Assembly (NCBI RefSeq): GCF_001310815.1
Contig: NZ_BAZK01000009.1
Coordinates: forward strand, 176,941 to 240,940
Origin: Pseudovibrio denitrificans JCM 12308
GTDB taxonomy: Bacteria; Pseudomonadota; Alphaproteobacteria; Rhizobiales; Stappiaceae
DNA length: 64,000 nt
Direction of reading: 5' to 3'
Made by a program: the position numbers and the translations under genes. The stretch's first letter is position 1; each line of letters opens with the position of its first letter. Below, in pieces: positions 9,760 through 22,770 of the stretch. Below the pieces are notes generated by a model. The model searched no databases, was not told where the DNA came from, and saw nothing but the letters and a program-made list of their open reading frames with translations.

Positions 9760-10150
9760 TAGTCTTCCCATCACTCAGGTTATCCAGAATCGGGCAATCG
9801 GGGCGGTGGTCGCCGGCGCAGGCGTTGATGAGGTGGGTTAGGGTGTCACGCATGGCGATGAGGTCGGCGATTTTGTCTTCGATTTCCTTCACATGTTGCT
9901 GCGCGATTTTTTTCACATCTGCGCTGCCACGGTCTTTGTCTTCATAGAGTGCCAGTAATGCCCGGCACTCTTCGATGTTGAAGCCCAGGGAGCGGGCGCG
10001 GCCAATGAATGTCAGCTTGTGAAGCTCAGTATCTTCAAAGATGCGGTACCCGTTTTCATTCCGTTTGGGATGAAGGAAACCAATATCTTCGTAATAACGA
10101 ATTGTCTTGGTTGGGATGCCGGAGCGTTCTGCTACTTCGCCAATATTCAT
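9749..10150 (-). CDS. cueR: Copper-responsive MerR-family activator CueR
   Basis: A 133-residue MerR regulator that senses cytoplasmic Cu(I) and activates copper-efflux promoters. The N-terminal winged helix (MNIGEVAERSGIPTKTIRYYE) is followed by a long dimerisation helix and the metal-binding loop CAGDHRPDC, with cysteines at about 111 and 119. The C-x7-C spacing is that of CueR (112 and 120 in Escherichia coli) rather than of mercury or zinc sensors. It lies 17 bases downstream of copA on the same strand, so it is probably co-transcribed with copA. Two CueR-type promoters are present, before copA and before cusB. Its 3' coding end is C-rich on the coding strand. Confidence 0.9.
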   Translation of the reverse strand: MNIGEVAERSGIPTKTIRYYEDIGFLHPKRNENGYRIFEDTELHKLTFIGRARSLGFNIEECRALLALYEDKDRGSADVKKIAQQHVKEIEDKIADLIAMRDTLTHLINACAGDHRPDCPILDNLSDGKTKEA

Positions 10151-10167
10151 AGTAGTCTCATCCCTTA

Positions 10168-12627
10168 CTAGTGCGTGGTGGCCGCTTTGATCCAGCGTAA
10201 CCGCAAAGCGTTGGTCAAGACAAACACGCTTGACAGTGCCATGGCACCGGCGGCCAGAACAGGAGACAGCAGTGGTCCACCAAATGGGTATAGCACACCT
10301 GCAGCCACCGGGATCAGCAGGGTATTATAGCCGAAAGCCCAGAACAGGTTCTGCCGGATGTTGCGCATGGTCTGCTGGCTGATATGGAAGGCATTGACCA
10401 CACCGTTCAGATCACCGGCCATGAGCACAACATCAGCTGCCTCAATCGCGACGTCGGTGCCTGTACCGATTGCAATTCCAACATCAGCGGCAGCCAGGGC
10501 TGGTGCATCATTGATGCCATCTCCTACAAAGGCCAGCTTGCCGGGTGCGTGCTTGCGTAGATCTTCCAGCGCGCGCACTTTGCCATCTGGCAGAACCTCT
10601 GCAACCACGCTGTCGATACCCAGTTCCTTAGCAATGGCATCGGCGGTTTTCTGGTTATCACCTGTGATCATCACCACCTTGAGGCCCAAAGCATGCAGGG
10701 CTTTGATTGCATTTGGTGTTGTTTGTTTAATGGGGTCAGCCACTGCAATCACTGCTGCGATTTCTCCATCAAGTGCAACGTAGAGCGGGGTTTTGCCCCG
10801 AGTTGCCAGAACTGTGCCTTCAACAGAAAGCTGTTCCAGCGAGATGTTTTCACGTTCCATCAGGCGATCTGCACCAACAAGAACATCACGGCCCTGAACC
10901 ACTGCACTTACACCGAAGCCTGTCAGGGAGTTGAAGCTCTCTGGTTTTGGCAGGGAGATATCACGCTCCTCAGCAGCTTGAACAATTGCTTTTGCGATTG
11001 GGTGTTCTGAGTTCTGCTCCACGGCAGCAACCATCCGCAAGACATCGTTCTCTTCAAGGCCATCACGCACGATGATGTCAGTTAGTTCCGGATGACCAGC
11101 TGTCAGGGTGCCGGTCTTGTCCAACGCAACCACGCCGGTTTCCTGAAGCATCTGTAGGGCGTCGCCTTTGCGGAAGAGAACTCCGAGTTCTGCAGCACGG
11201 CCTGTACCGACCATAATGGAGGTTGGCGTTGCAAGGCCCATGGCACAAGGACAAGCAATGATCAGCACGGCAACACCTGCAACCAGTGCCAGACTGAGGG
11301 CTGGGTCAGGGCCAAACAGGAACCAGACACCAACAGTTATGATTGCGATGGTGATGACTGCGGGAACAAACCAAGACGTGATTTTGTCAACCAGTCCCTG
11401 AATTGGTAGCTTTGCGCCCTGGGCCTGTTCCACCATCTGAATGATCTGGGAAAGAACCGTGTCATTGCCCACTTTGCTGGCCTGCACACTAAGCGCACCT
11501 GTGCCGTTGATCGTCGCACCGACTACTTCATCACCAGATGCCTTCTCTACTGGGATCGGTTCACCGGTGATCATGCTCTCATCGACAAACGAGGAACCGG
11601 AGACAACAGTGCCATCGACTGCAATTTTCTCGCCGGGACGGACCTGAATGATATCTCCAACGATGATCTCTTCGATAGGAACTTCGCTTACCACGCCATT
11701 GCGTTCAACGCGGGCAGTTTTAGCCTGCATGCCAATGAGCTTTTGAATGGCTTCCCCTGTTCGCCCTTTGGCACGGGCTTCCAGAAAACGGCCCAGAAGA
11801 ATGAGGACGACGATCACAGCCGCGGCTTCATAGTAAACGTTGACCGTTCCAGCCGGAAGCACCTGAGGCGTGAAGGTTGACAGCAGAGAGAATACATAGG
11901 CAGCAGCTGTTCCCAGCGCCACCAGAGAGTTCATATCTGGTGCACCTTTGAAGAGGGATGGAAAGCCTTTGGTGTAGAACTGACGACCCGGACCAAACAG
12001 CACAATCGTGGTCAGGATAAACTGCAGATAGTAGCTGTTCTGCATGCCAAGCGTATCCGCAACAAGCATATGAACGCCTGGGATGAAATGACTGCCCATC
12101 TCAATGAGGAAGACTGGAAGAGCCAGAACAGCGGCCAGAAGCGTCTTGTTTTTGAGCTGACGGATCTCATCGGTTTTACGGTGAGCAGTCTTAGTCGGCT
12201 CCGTCTTTTCCAGTGTGGCTGGATAACCTGCGGTTGTGACGAGTTCAGCAATAGTGGCTGGTGTTGTTGCACCCACGGCATAACGAACGGTTGCACTCTC
12301 TGTGGCCAAGTTGACATTCGCATCCAGAACGCCGTCACCGGCTCTCAGTGCTTTTTCTGCGCGGCCAACACAGGAGGCACAGTTCAGGTTGGAGACACCA
12401 AATGTGATGCTTTCTGAAACGGCTGGGTAGCCAGCCTCTTGCAGCGCATTCGCCACATCCTTGGGTGTGAGGCTGTCATCATAGTTTACCTGCACGCTCT
12501 CCGTCGCCAGATTGACGGAAGCATTGATAACACCCGAGATGTTCTTAAGCGCTTTCTCGACACGACCGACGCAAGAGGCGCAATTCATGCCTTCAACTTG
12601 CATTTTTAGTGTTGAACTGTGGGACAT
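10168..12627 (-). CDS. copA: Cu(+)-exporting P1B-type ATPase CopA
   Basis: An 819-residue inner-membrane ATPase exporting Cu(I) to the periplasm. Two N-terminal heavy-metal-associated domains carry MNCASC (about residues 14-19) and LNCASC (about 80-85). The membrane Cu site is CPC in [15 protein letters not shown]. The phosphorylation motif is DKTGTLT, the P1B signature NSEHPIA follows, and the hinge has TGDNQ and [11 protein letters not shown]. Two copper-binding domains and CPC identify a CopA1-like enzyme rather than a Zn/Cd pump. The start at 12627 lies just downstream of a CueR promoter with 19-bp spacing. The reading frame is intact. cueR follows 17 bases downstream. Confidence 0.95.
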   Translation of the reverse strand: MSHSSTLKMQVEGMNCASCVGRVEKALKNISGVINASVNLATESVQVNYDDSLTPKDVANALQEAGYPAVSESITFGVSNLNCASCVGRAEKALRAGDGVLDANVNLATESATVRYAVGATTPATIAELVTTAGYPATLEKTEPTKTAHRKTDEIRQLKNKTLLAAVLALPVFLIEMGSHFIPGVHMLVADTLGMQNSYYLQFILTTIVLFGPGRQFYTKGFPSLFKGAPDMNSLVALGTAAAYVFSLLSTFTPQVLPAGTVNVYYEAAAVIVVLILLGRFLEARAKGRTGEAIQKLIGMQAKTARVERNGVVSEVPIEEIIVGDIIQVRPGEKIAVDGTVVSGSSFVDESMITGEPIPVEKASGDEVVGATINGTGALSVQASKVGNDTVLSQIIQMVEQAQGAKLPIQGLVDKITSWFVPAVITIAIITVGVWFLFGPDPALSLALVAGVAVLIIACPCAMGLATPTSIMVGTGRAAELGVLFRKGDALQMLQETGVVALDKTGTLTAGHPELTDIIVRDGLEENDVLRMVAAVEQNSEHPIAKAIVQAAEERDISLPKPESFNSLTGFGVSAVVQGRDVLVGADRLMERENISLEQLSVEGTVLATRGKTPLYVALDGEIAAVIAVADPIKQTTPNAIKALHALGLKVVMITGDNQKTADAIAKELGIDSVVAEVLPDGKVRALEDLRKHAPGKLAFVGDGINDAPALAAADVGIAIGTGTDVAIEAADVVLMAGDLNGVVNAFHISQQTMRNIRQNLFWAFGYNTLLIPVAAGVLYPFGGPLLSPVLAAGAMALSSVFVLTNALRLRWIKAATTH

Positions 12628-12657
12628 AACTTCACCATTTCATTGTCTCTTGAGCGC

Positions 12658-12688
12658 ACTCTAAGGCTTCCAGTCACTGGAAGGTCAA
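12658..12688 (-). promoter_or_regulatory. CueR-type promoter of copA
   Basis: Read on the minus strand: -35 TTGACC (12683-12688), a 19-base spacer, then -10 TAGAGT (12658-12663). The spacer contains the dyad CTTCCAGTGACTGGAAG. An over-long 19-bp spacer holding a CCTTCC..GGAAGG dyad is the hallmark of promoters activated by CueR through DNA distortion. It stands 31 bases before the copA start codon and nearly duplicates the site before cusB. Confidence 0.9.
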
Positions 12689-12782
12689 GCAAGAAAACTA
12701 CAATTAGATGGAAAGAGTTTGATCACCTTTGAAGGTCGACCTTTTCCTGGCAGCAGTATTTATTGAGGGAGGTGGAACTCTC

Positions 12783-15700
12783 TCACTTACCCTTTGTTTT
12801 TATTGGCTCATCAGAGATGGGCGCTGCTTCTATTCTCTTATTCAAGGCAGCCAATCGTGCCTTCTTCCAAAGCACATAGATTGCCGGGATAACAAAAAGC
12901 GTAAGCAGCGTTGCGGTGATCATCCCGCCCACCATAGGGGCTGCGATACGCTTCATGATCTCTGAGCCCGTAGCACTGCCAAGCATGATGGGAATCAGGC
13001 CTGCGAAGATGGCTGCGACCGTCATCACTTTGGGGCGTAACCGTAACAAAGCTCCCTCGACAACGGATTCCAGAATGTCTTTGGTCGTCAATTGTTGATG
13101 TGTTGCCTGAGCCGTCTCGATGCGCTTCTCCCAGGAAAGGTTGAGATAAAGCAGCATCACAATGGCTGTTTCCACGGCCACACCTGCAAGCGCAATAAAT
13201 CCCACCAACACCGCAACTGACAGGTCAAAGCCCAAAGCGTAGACAAACCAGATGCCTCCGGTAAGCGCTATTGGCAGTGAAGTGAGAATGATCGCGACTT
13301 CTCCCACCCGGTTGAAAGCAAGGAACAACATCAGCGTAATGATAAGAAGTGTAACGGGCGCAACCAGCTGCAAACGTTCCTGCACCCGCCCGATATACTC
13401 ATACTGCCCTGACCAGGTGATTGAGTAGCCAGCCGGGACTTTCACATTCGAGGCAACCAGTTGCTGGGCCTCACTCACGTAGCCACCCAGATCACGGCCC
13501 TCGATATCAATGAACACAAATCCTGTTGGCCGTGCATTTTCGGAACGGATCATACCGGGGCCGTCGACGATCTTCACGTCAGATACAGCACCAAGTGGAA
13601 TGTGCGCACCAGATGGTGTGACAACCGGCAGCTTCTCCAGTTGTTCTGGCGTGCTCCGCCAATCCTGCGGGTAGCGCAAGTTGATGGGGTAACGCTCCAG
13701 CCCTTCAACGCTCTCAGAAATATCCATGCCGCCAATTGCGGTTTGCACCACATCCTGAACGTCCTTGATATTCAGCATATAACGGGCAGCTGCATTTCGG
13801 TTGATATCAATCTCGATAAACCGTGCACCTTTGGGGCGTTCCGCATAAGCCGACAGCGTCCCCTCTACACCTTTGACAAGTCCTTCAATCTCTACCGAGA
13901 TATCCTGAATGACCTGCAGATCAGGCCCGGAGACCTTCACGCCAACCGGTGTTTTCATGCCCGTCGCCAGCATATCGATGCGGTTTTTGATGGGCTGAAT
14001 CCAAACGTTGGTGAGACCAGGCACCTGTACAGACTTATCCAGCTCCTGCCGTATCTTCTCAAGTGTCATGCCTTCTCGCCACTGATCCTGCGGCTTCAGC
14101 TGAATGGTGGTTTCAAACATGGTCAAGGGCGCTGGATCCGTTGCGGTTTCAGCGCGCCCCAGCTTTCCATGGACCGTTTGCACTTCAGGCACCTGCATGA
14201 TCATGCGGTCCGTTTGCTGCAGCACTTCCCGTGCCTTGCCGATGGAAACACCGGTGTAAAGCGACGGCATGTATAGGAAGTCACCTTCCTTCAGCTCCGG
14301 CATGAACTCGGTTCCAATCCTGTTCAGCGGCACAAGAATGGAGCCACCAGAACCAACGCAAACACGATTGTTGTCTTTGGCCACGTGATGACCAGCGAAA
14401 GGGCTGGCCGATACAGCGCGATGCAGAAACGGTTCACCGGGTTCTTAGCCTCAGGGTGAATGCGCCCACGCACGAAGTATCCCATTAGCACCGGCACCAG
14501 AGTGATACTCAAAATCGTGGCCGCTGCCATGGCATAGGTCTTGGTGAAGGCCAGCGGTTTGAATAAACGTCCCTCCTGCGCTTCCAGCACAAACACCGGC
14601 AGGAAGCTGATGGTGATGATCGCAAGTGAGTAGAACAATGCTGGCCCAACCTCTGAACAGCATTCTGCAACCACTTTCCAGCGGTTTTTGTCGGGGTCTG
14701 GTTCCTTCTCAAGCCGTCGGTGCATGGCTTCGATCATCACAATCGCCGCATCCACCATGCGCCAATCGCAATGGCGATCCCGCCAAGAGACATGATATTC
14801 GCGTTCACTCCCTGCAATCGCATCACGAGCAGTGCCGTCAAAATACCCAGTGGTAACGAGATCAGGATCACCAGTGACGATCTGAGATGCAGCAGGAAGA
14901 TCGCGCAGACCAGAACCACCACCAGAAACTCTTCGGTAAGCTTTTGGGTGAGGTTATCAATGGCTCGCTCAATCACGCCGGAGCGATCATAAGTGGTTAC
15001 GATCTCAACGCCTTCCGGCAAGTTGGGCTTCAGCTCATTTAGCTTAGCCGTCACACCCTCAATGGTGCGCAGCGGATTCTCGCCCCAGCGCATAATCACG
15101 ACGGCACCAACGGAGTCACCCTCACCATTCAAGTCTGCCACGCCTCGACGCATTTGCGGACCGAGGCGAATTTCGGCCACATCCTCAAGCGTAAGAGCCG
15201 CCCCCCGTTCGTTCACTTTGATCGGGATTTGCTTCAGGTCTTCAATGGACTGAATATAACCAGTGGCGCGGACCATATACTCCGCCTCAGCCATCTCAAT
15301 AACGCTACCGCTTGTCTCACGGTTTGCGTTCTCAATCGTGCTCATCAGCTCTGGCAGTGTCACTCCATAGGCACGCAGTTTATTAGGATCAGCAACAACC
15401 TGATACTGCTTGACCATGCCGCCAATGGTTGCCACTTCAGAAACCCCACTGACGGTTTGAAGCTCAAACTTCAGCCACCAATCCTGCAAGGATCGGAGTT
15501 GCGCCAGATCATGATTACCGGTTCGGTCGATCAGCGCATACTGATAGATCCAGCCCACCCCCGTCGCATCCGGTCCAAGCTCAGGCGTTACACCATCCGG
15601 CAGTTTAGCGCCCACCTGAGCCAGATATTCCAGCACCCGGCTGCGAGCCCAGTAAAGATCAGTACTGTCCTTGAACACCACATAAACGTAGGAGTCGCCA

Positions 15701-15963
15701 TAAAACGAGAACCCGCGCACATCGATCACATCCGGCACGGACAACATGGCTGTGGCGATTGGGTAGGTCACCTGATCTTCAATAACCTGAGGTGCCTGAC
15801 CATCATAAGGTGTCTTGATAATCACCTGAACATCGGAAAGGTCCGGGATCGCATCAACGGGTGTTTCCTTCAGTGCCCAGATACCGCCAAGTGTCAACAT
15901 CACCGCAGCCATCAGAACGATCACACGGTTCTTGATGGAAGCACGGATTATGGAGCCAATCAT
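12783..15963 (-). CDS. cusA: Heavy-metal RND efflux pump CusA, two apparent frameshifts
   Basis: Inner-membrane component of a tripartite Cu(I)/Ag(I) efflux system. The gene is in three frames: residues from [16 protein letters not shown] to GGIAIAIGA, then [15 protein letters not shown] onward, then [19 protein letters not shown] to the C-terminus. Adding one base near 14759 and one near 14345 restores one gene of about 1060 residues, normal for the HME-RND family, and restores the TM4 charged motif [13 protein letters not shown]. Hallmarks are the first helix, the porter sequences after [11 protein letters not shown] and the permease segments. The ATG overlaps the cusB stop codon (ATGA), so translation is coupled. 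No outer-membrane CusC partner is present in the window. The breaks are more likely read errors than decay. Confidence 0.88.
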
Positions 15964-17469
15964 TTGTCATCGGCCCCCACCGGTTCAGCTGGTGCTGATT
16001 TGGAGAGCTTTTCTCCACTCTCGCGCATCTCGACAAGGCTGAAGCGTTTGTCTGAGCCTCGCGTGATAGCAAACTCAATTTGCTTACTCGCAGACACATC
16101 AAACTCGTCCAGATTGCCACGAACCGCAAAAGTGGTTTCCATCTTTGGCCAGTCCAGTTCGCTGATCGCCGCGTGACGGATAGTGATAGTGTTGGCCTCC
16201 GGGTCAACGCGGGTCACAGTCCCTTCAGACCAGATGGGAGCGCCTTGTGCTGGTGACATCCGTTCCATTCCAGCAGAAAGTGAGCTTTCACTGTCGATCA
16301 GAAACTGCGCTGATGTGACAACTTCATCGCCAGGCTGCAGACCTTGCAGGATCTCTGTCCGGCTACCTTCACCAAAACTCCCAGTCAAACCGGGTGTTAC
16401 GATGCGTGGCTGAAAGGTGCCTTCCTCCGTTTGCAGGATTACCCGTTCAGACATACCGGTACGGATCAATGCGCTGGTGGGAATGGTGATCGCATTTCGC
16501 GTTTCAGAAGGAATGATCGTGACACGGCCAAACATGTTAGGACGCAAAAAGCCCTTTGAGTTATCAAAATGCAGGCGAACTGGCAGAGTACGGGTAACTG
16601 AGTCCAGCTCTGGATAGATGTAGTCAATCCGTCCATCCAGCACTTTTCCGGGCAAATGCTCAAAGCTGGCCAGCACTTCGCTGTTCGGGCTTAACCGGGC
16701 TATATCCTGCTCAAACACATCCACCATCAGCCAGACAGAAGACAGGTCCGCAAGCGTTAAAGCGATGGAATCTGGCTGCAGATACATACCATCCGCAGCT
16801 TCTAGTGTGGTCACCACACCGGATTGCGGCGCAAAAACCTTGAAGACATCCGCAGGCTTGCTGGCCCGGGACATCTCCTCAATCTGAACCGGATCAATGC
16901 CATAGTTCTGAAGCTGAATACGGATGTTTTGCTCAGCAGCTCTATCGCCCCTTCGCACTGCCCTGATCAGGTCAGCACTGGCAACCGTCACTTCCGGCGC
17001 GTAGACGGTAAAGAGCAAGTCACCTTTTTCAACGGGATCACCAACGGCGCGAATGTTGAGCTTCTGGATCCATCCTTCGGTACGCAGATGGACCTGACTG
17101 GAACGATGCTCATCATAGCCAACAAAGCCAACACTTTCGATTTTCTGAGAAATTGGCTCTACACTGGCAACCGCTGTACGGACACCAATCGTATTGATGA
17201 CACTCGGCGAAAGCGTCACTCCAGTCCCGTTTGGCTGCGTTTCTTCACCTGCATAAACAGGGATGAGATCCATACCCATGGGAGACTTACCGGGTTCATC
17301 GCGCCGGAAGTTCGGATCCATAGGCGCAACCCAATACAGTATCTCTTTATCAGTGCCACCAGAACTTCCTGAAGTCCAATCTACTGAACTTCCAAGAAAA
17401 ATCCCCAAGCCCAGCCGAGACACTCGCAACAACCGCAAACCCAACCACAACAGCGTACTTACTACGCAT
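15960..17469 (-). CDS. cusB: RND periplasmic adaptor CusB with fused C-terminal CusF-like domain, apparent frameshift near N-terminus
   Basis: Membrane-fusion protein linking CusA to an outer-membrane channel. After an N-terminal membrane anchor comes a heavy-metal-binding motif ([20 protein letters not shown]), then barrel-sandwich and beta-barrel domains, then a C-terminal segment with H, DWPKM and F resembling CusF, the small copper chaperone that uses His, Trp and Met. The frame is open up to an ATG at 17576, but those extra residues look non-coding. The ATG at 17469 has AGGACAGGA just upstream and gives a clean anchor ([20 protein letters not shown]) if one base is dropped in the CCCC run at 17403-17406. 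The resulting length, about 502 residues, is in frame. A CueR promoter lies 126 bases upstream of this ATG. Confidence 0.82.
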
Positions 17470-17594
17470 CGGTCCTGTCCTGCTCTACCAATCACTGGTC
17501 CAACCTGAAGCAACCCGCCAGCACCACTCCAAGCCCTCACCATTACGCCGCTTTTTGCTGACATAAAGCAGCCCAAAACAGCCTAGAGCCGAAC

Positions 17595-17625
17595 ATGATA
17601 ATCGTTCCAGTTACTGGAAGGTCAA
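17595..17625 (-). promoter_or_regulatory. CueR-type promoter of the cusBA operon
   Basis: Minus strand: -35 TTGACC (17620-17625), a 19-base spacer with dyad TTCCAGTAACTGGAA, and -10 TATCAT (17595-17600). Layout and sequence nearly match the copA promoter at 12658-12688, so both transcripts should respond to the same copper sensor. The site lies between cusB and the divergent katG. Confidence 0.88.
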
Positions 17626-17825
17626 GTGTTCAATCAGGATCGAGAAAAGCTGTATTATAACTCAAAATCTAACTGATAAGAAACTCTTATCATCGCATGC
17701 AAAAGATGCAATTTCACTTAATACACTTCAGTACCTACATTCATTCTAGGATTTGCTGGATGCATCGTTTCGTCTCACCGCTTAAGGTAAACGCTACGTC
17801 AAGACCCAGTGATCGCCAAACATAG

Positions 17826-20015
<2,190 letters not shown>

Positions 20016-20026
20016 TTGAACCTCAA

Positions 20027-20054
20027 CCCGGGCAGGAAACTGCCCGGGCTTTTT
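20027..20054 (+). terminator. Intrinsic terminator of katG
   Basis: Perfect 9-bp GC-rich stem CCCGGGCAG (20027-20035) and CTGCCCGGG (20040-20048), GAAA loop, then a C and five T. Classic Rho-independent terminator 11 bases after the katG stop codon. Confidence 0.93.
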
Positions 20055-20132
20055 CGCAACTCCGTTGAGGTGGTTTTCATCCCTCAGGTATATCCGGTTG
20101 CGCTGCTCTTCTTTTCCAGTTAAGAACCGCTT

Positions 20133-20222
20133 GACCTCGGGGTGCGCGCTTTTGTCGTGCTGAGATGCCAGATTGGCGAACCCGTTGAACCTGAACCGGC
20201 TAGAACCGGCGGAGGGAAGGGT
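20133..20222 (+). promoter_or_regulatory. TPP (THI-box) riboswitch
   Basis: The leader holds the conserved TPP aptamer words in the right order: CGGGGTGCG (20138-20146), GCTGAGAT (20159-20166), ACCCGTTGAACCTGA (20180-20194), and CCGGCTAGAACCGGCGGAGG (20197-20216) ending in GGGAA. Binding of thiamine pyrophosphate would repress the downstream thiamine importer. A CATCCATCC stretch at 20231-20239 can pair with GGATG overlapping the Shine-Dalgarno of thiB, suggesting translational control; no terminator hairpin was seen. The long upstream extension of the thiB frame runs through this aptamer and is not coding. Confidence 0.93.
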
Positions 20223-20267
20223 ACCGGTTTCATCCATCCTTGCCCTCTCGCCGCAATGGAGGATGAC

Positions 20268-21247
20268 TTGAAACATCTGTTAATTGCTGCGGGATTACTC
20301 ACTGCAACATCGGCAATGGCTGCCGATAAGCCTGAACTCACCGTTTACACCTATGACAGCTTCGTTTCCGACTGGGGCCCTGGCCCAAAAGTGGAAGAAG
20401 CATTTGAAGCGATCTGCGAGTGTAATCTGAACCTTGTTGGTGTTGAAGATGGCGCAGCGCTGCTTTCCCGCCTTCGTCTTGAAGGCAACAACACCGATGC
20501 AGACGTTGTTCTGGGGCTGGATACCAATCTGATTGAGACAGCTAAAACGACTGGTTTATTTGCTCCGCATGCCGTTGAAGCGAAGTACACACTGCCGGTG
20601 GACTGGCAGATGAGACCTTTGTGCCTTACGACTGGGGCTATTTCGCTTTTGTGCATAAGAAGGGCGCAACGGTTCCTTCCAGTTTCCGCGAGCTGGCCGA
20701 GAGTGACACCAAGATCCTCATTCAAGATCCACGCTCTTCCACTCCGGGCCTTGGCCTGCTGCTTTGGGTAAAGTCTGCTTATGGCGATGAAGCTGCGGAT
20801 ATCTGGGCTGGGCTTTCCGATAATATCGTGACAGTTACCAAAGGTTGGTCTGAAGCCTATGGCCTCTTCCTAGATGGGGAAGCGGACATGGTGCTCAGCT
20901 ACACCACGTCTCCGGCTTATCACCTGATTGCCGAGGAAGATGACAGCAAAACCACCGCTGCATTTGATGAAGGCCATTACATGCAGGTGGAAGTGGCAGC
21001 GAAACTTGCTGGCACCGATCAGCCGGAGCTGGCAGACAAGTTCCTGAACTTCATGGTTTCTGACGCATTCCAGAGCATCATTCCAACAACCAACTGGATG
21101 TACCCAGCAGTTACACCTGCAAGCGGTCTTCCAGCAGGTTTCGAAACCTTGCAAACACCTGAAAAGGCTTTGCTCCTTGCACCTGAAGATGCAGTTGCTG
21201 CACGACGTGAGGCTCTGCCGGAATGGCTCGAAGCGCTCAGCCAGTAA
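20268..21247 (+). CDS. thiB: Thiamine/TPP ABC transporter substrate-binding protein ThiB, apparent frameshift
   Basis: Periplasmic binding protein for thiamine and its phosphates. I place the start at TTG 20268, five bases after GGAGG; it gives a proper signal peptide ([19 protein letters not shown]). An upstream in-frame ATG at 20142 lies inside the TPP riboswitch. The mature protein begins [20 protein letters not shown], typical of ThiB. One base is missing near 20609 (CAG(G)ATGAG); adding it yields [20 protein letters not shown] and a full-length protein of 326 residues. The stop codon overlaps the start of thiP. The break is probably a read error. Confidence 0.9.
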
Positions 21248-22770
21248 GCTCGCTTCCCGGAGTTGCCGCGGCATTGCTCGTCGCGGCACTCATTCTTGGC
21301 ACGCTGGCTGCTGTTGCGCTGCGTGCTGAGGCCGGGCATGGTTTTTCTTCTTCAGATTGGGCAGCACTTAAGTTTACGCTCACACAAGCCGTGCTTTCAG
21401 CCGTGATCAGCGTAGGGTTGGCGGTGCCTGTTGCACGCGCGCTGGCACGCCGTCGGTTTAAGGGCCGCAGCCTGTTGATTGCCTTGCTTGGCGCCCCGTT
21501 CATCCTTCCGGTTATTGTCGCCATTCTTGGTCTATTGCAGGTTTTTGGACGTTCCGGCTGGATCTCAGAGGTATTGGTTTACTTCGGCGCATCTCCCATC
21601 CGCATCTATGGCCTGCACGGTGTTGTGCTGGCTCACGTTTTCTTCAATCTACCATTAGCAACGCGCCTCATATTACAGGGATGGCAAGAGGTGCCGTCTG
21701 AACGGTTTCGCCTTGCGGCTCAGCTGGGATGCCACGGCTGGTCTTTGTTTCGTCTGATCGAACTTCCCATGCTCAAACGCATTTTGCCCGGCGCACTAGT
21801 CGTGATTTTTGCCATTTGCCTCACCAGTTTTGCGGTTGCACTCACTCTTGGTGGCGGTCCCCGCGCGACAACGATAGAGCTGGCGATTTATCAGGCTTTT
21901 ACCTATGATTTTGACCTCGGGCGCGCCGCTCTGCTCTCTGCCCTGCAATTGGCGCTGACAGCTGCAGCTGCTTTTGCAGCTCTGAAGCTTTCCCGTGGTG
22001 AAGGTTTTGGTGCCGGCTTGGACAGAGCCATCCAACGCTGGGATGGTGGTACGCCTATCCTCGATAGTTTCTGGATCATACTCGCCGCGGTCTTCCTGCT
22101 TCTGCCACTCAGCGCTGTTGCGCTCTCAGGTGTCGCAGGTCTTTTCTCACTGCCATTCTTAGTGATCAAATCTGCATTGATTTCGGTTGGAGTGGCCTCA
22201 GCCAGCACGATCATTCTGTTGTTGCTTGCGTTACCGATGGCTGCAGCCATTGCTGTTAGAAGGCACAGCCCTGTAGAACTTGCAGGCATTCTTGGCCTTG
22301 CTGCTTCTCCATTGGTGATCGGCACGGGGCTGTTCATCATCATCCGCCCCTGGGCAAACCCGACAGATCTAGCGCTCCCTGTCACTGCGCTGGTTAACGC
22401 AGCCATGGCCCTGCCGTTCGCCCTGCGTATTCTGGTTCCGGCTGCGAAGGATACTGTTTCACGTCATGGACGTCTGGCGCTGTCTCTGGATATGGAAGGC
22501 TGGGTGTTCTTCACGCGTGTTTTCATTCCGCGCATGAGGCCACAGATTGGCTTTGCTGCAGGCCTTGCTGCCGCGCTTTCCATGGGCGATCTAGGTGTGA
22601 TTGCTCTTTTCGCTGACCCGGAGATTGCAACACTGCCTTTGCAGATCTATCGCCTCATGGGCGCTTATAAGATGGAAGCGGCGGCAGGTGGCGCGCTGTT
22701 GTTACTGGTGCTGTCCATGTCTTTATTCTGGCTCTTAGACCGAGGAGGACGCTGGCATGCTGAAGCTTGA
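21223..22770 (+). CDS. thiP: Thiamine/TPP ABC transporter permease ThiP
   Basis: A 515-residue inner-membrane permease with about twelve hydrophobic segments, two fused copies of the binding-protein-dependent permease module. Each half has an EAA-type loop contacting the ATPase: residues around QLGCHGWSLFRLIELPMLK and SLDMEGWVFFTRVFIPRMRP. The start at ATG 21223 overlaps the end of thiB by 25 bases, and the stop overlaps thiQ, so the three genes are translationally coupled behind the TPP riboswitch. Length and architecture are normal for ThiP; the frame is intact. Confidence 0.92.
   Translation: MARSAQPVSSLPGVAAALLVAALILGTLAAVALRAEAGHGFSSSDWAALKFTLTQAVLSAVISVGLAVPVARALARRRFKGRSLLIALLGAPFILPVIVAILGLLQVFGRSGWISEVLVYFGASPIRIYGLHGVVLAHVFFNLPLATRLILQGWQEVPSERFRLAAQLGCHGWSLFRLIELPMLKRILPGALVVIFAICLTSFAVALTLGGGPRATTIELAIYQAFTYDFDLGRAALLSALQLALTAAAAFAALKLSRGEGFGAGLDRAIQRWDGGTPILDSFWIILAAVFLLLPLSAVALSGVAGLFSLPFLVIKSALISVGVASASTIILLLLALPMAAAIAVRRHSPVELAGILGLAASPLVIGTGLFIIIRPWANPTDLALPVTALVNAAMALPFALRILVPAAKDTVSRHGRLALSLDMEGWVFFTRVFIPRMRPQIGFAAGLAAALSMGDLGVIALFADPEIATLPLQIYRLMGAYKMEAAAGGALLLLVLSMSLFWLLDRGGRWHAEA

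Noticed and set aside
13461..14276. 271-residue plus-strand frame
   Set aside because: Antisense to cusA; composition atypical and no motif.
15154..16176. 340-residue plus-strand reading frame
   Set aside because: It lies opposite cusA and cusB, which have clear family motifs; its product has no recognisable features.
17470..17576. N-terminal extension of cusB up to ATG 17576
   Set aside because: No signal or anchor is formed in that frame, while ATG 17469 has a good ribosome site and an anchor after a one-base correction.
20142..20267. N-terminal extension of thiB from the ATG at 20142
   Set aside because: The stretch is the TPP riboswitch and reads as non-family sequence; a proper signal peptide starts at TTG 20268.
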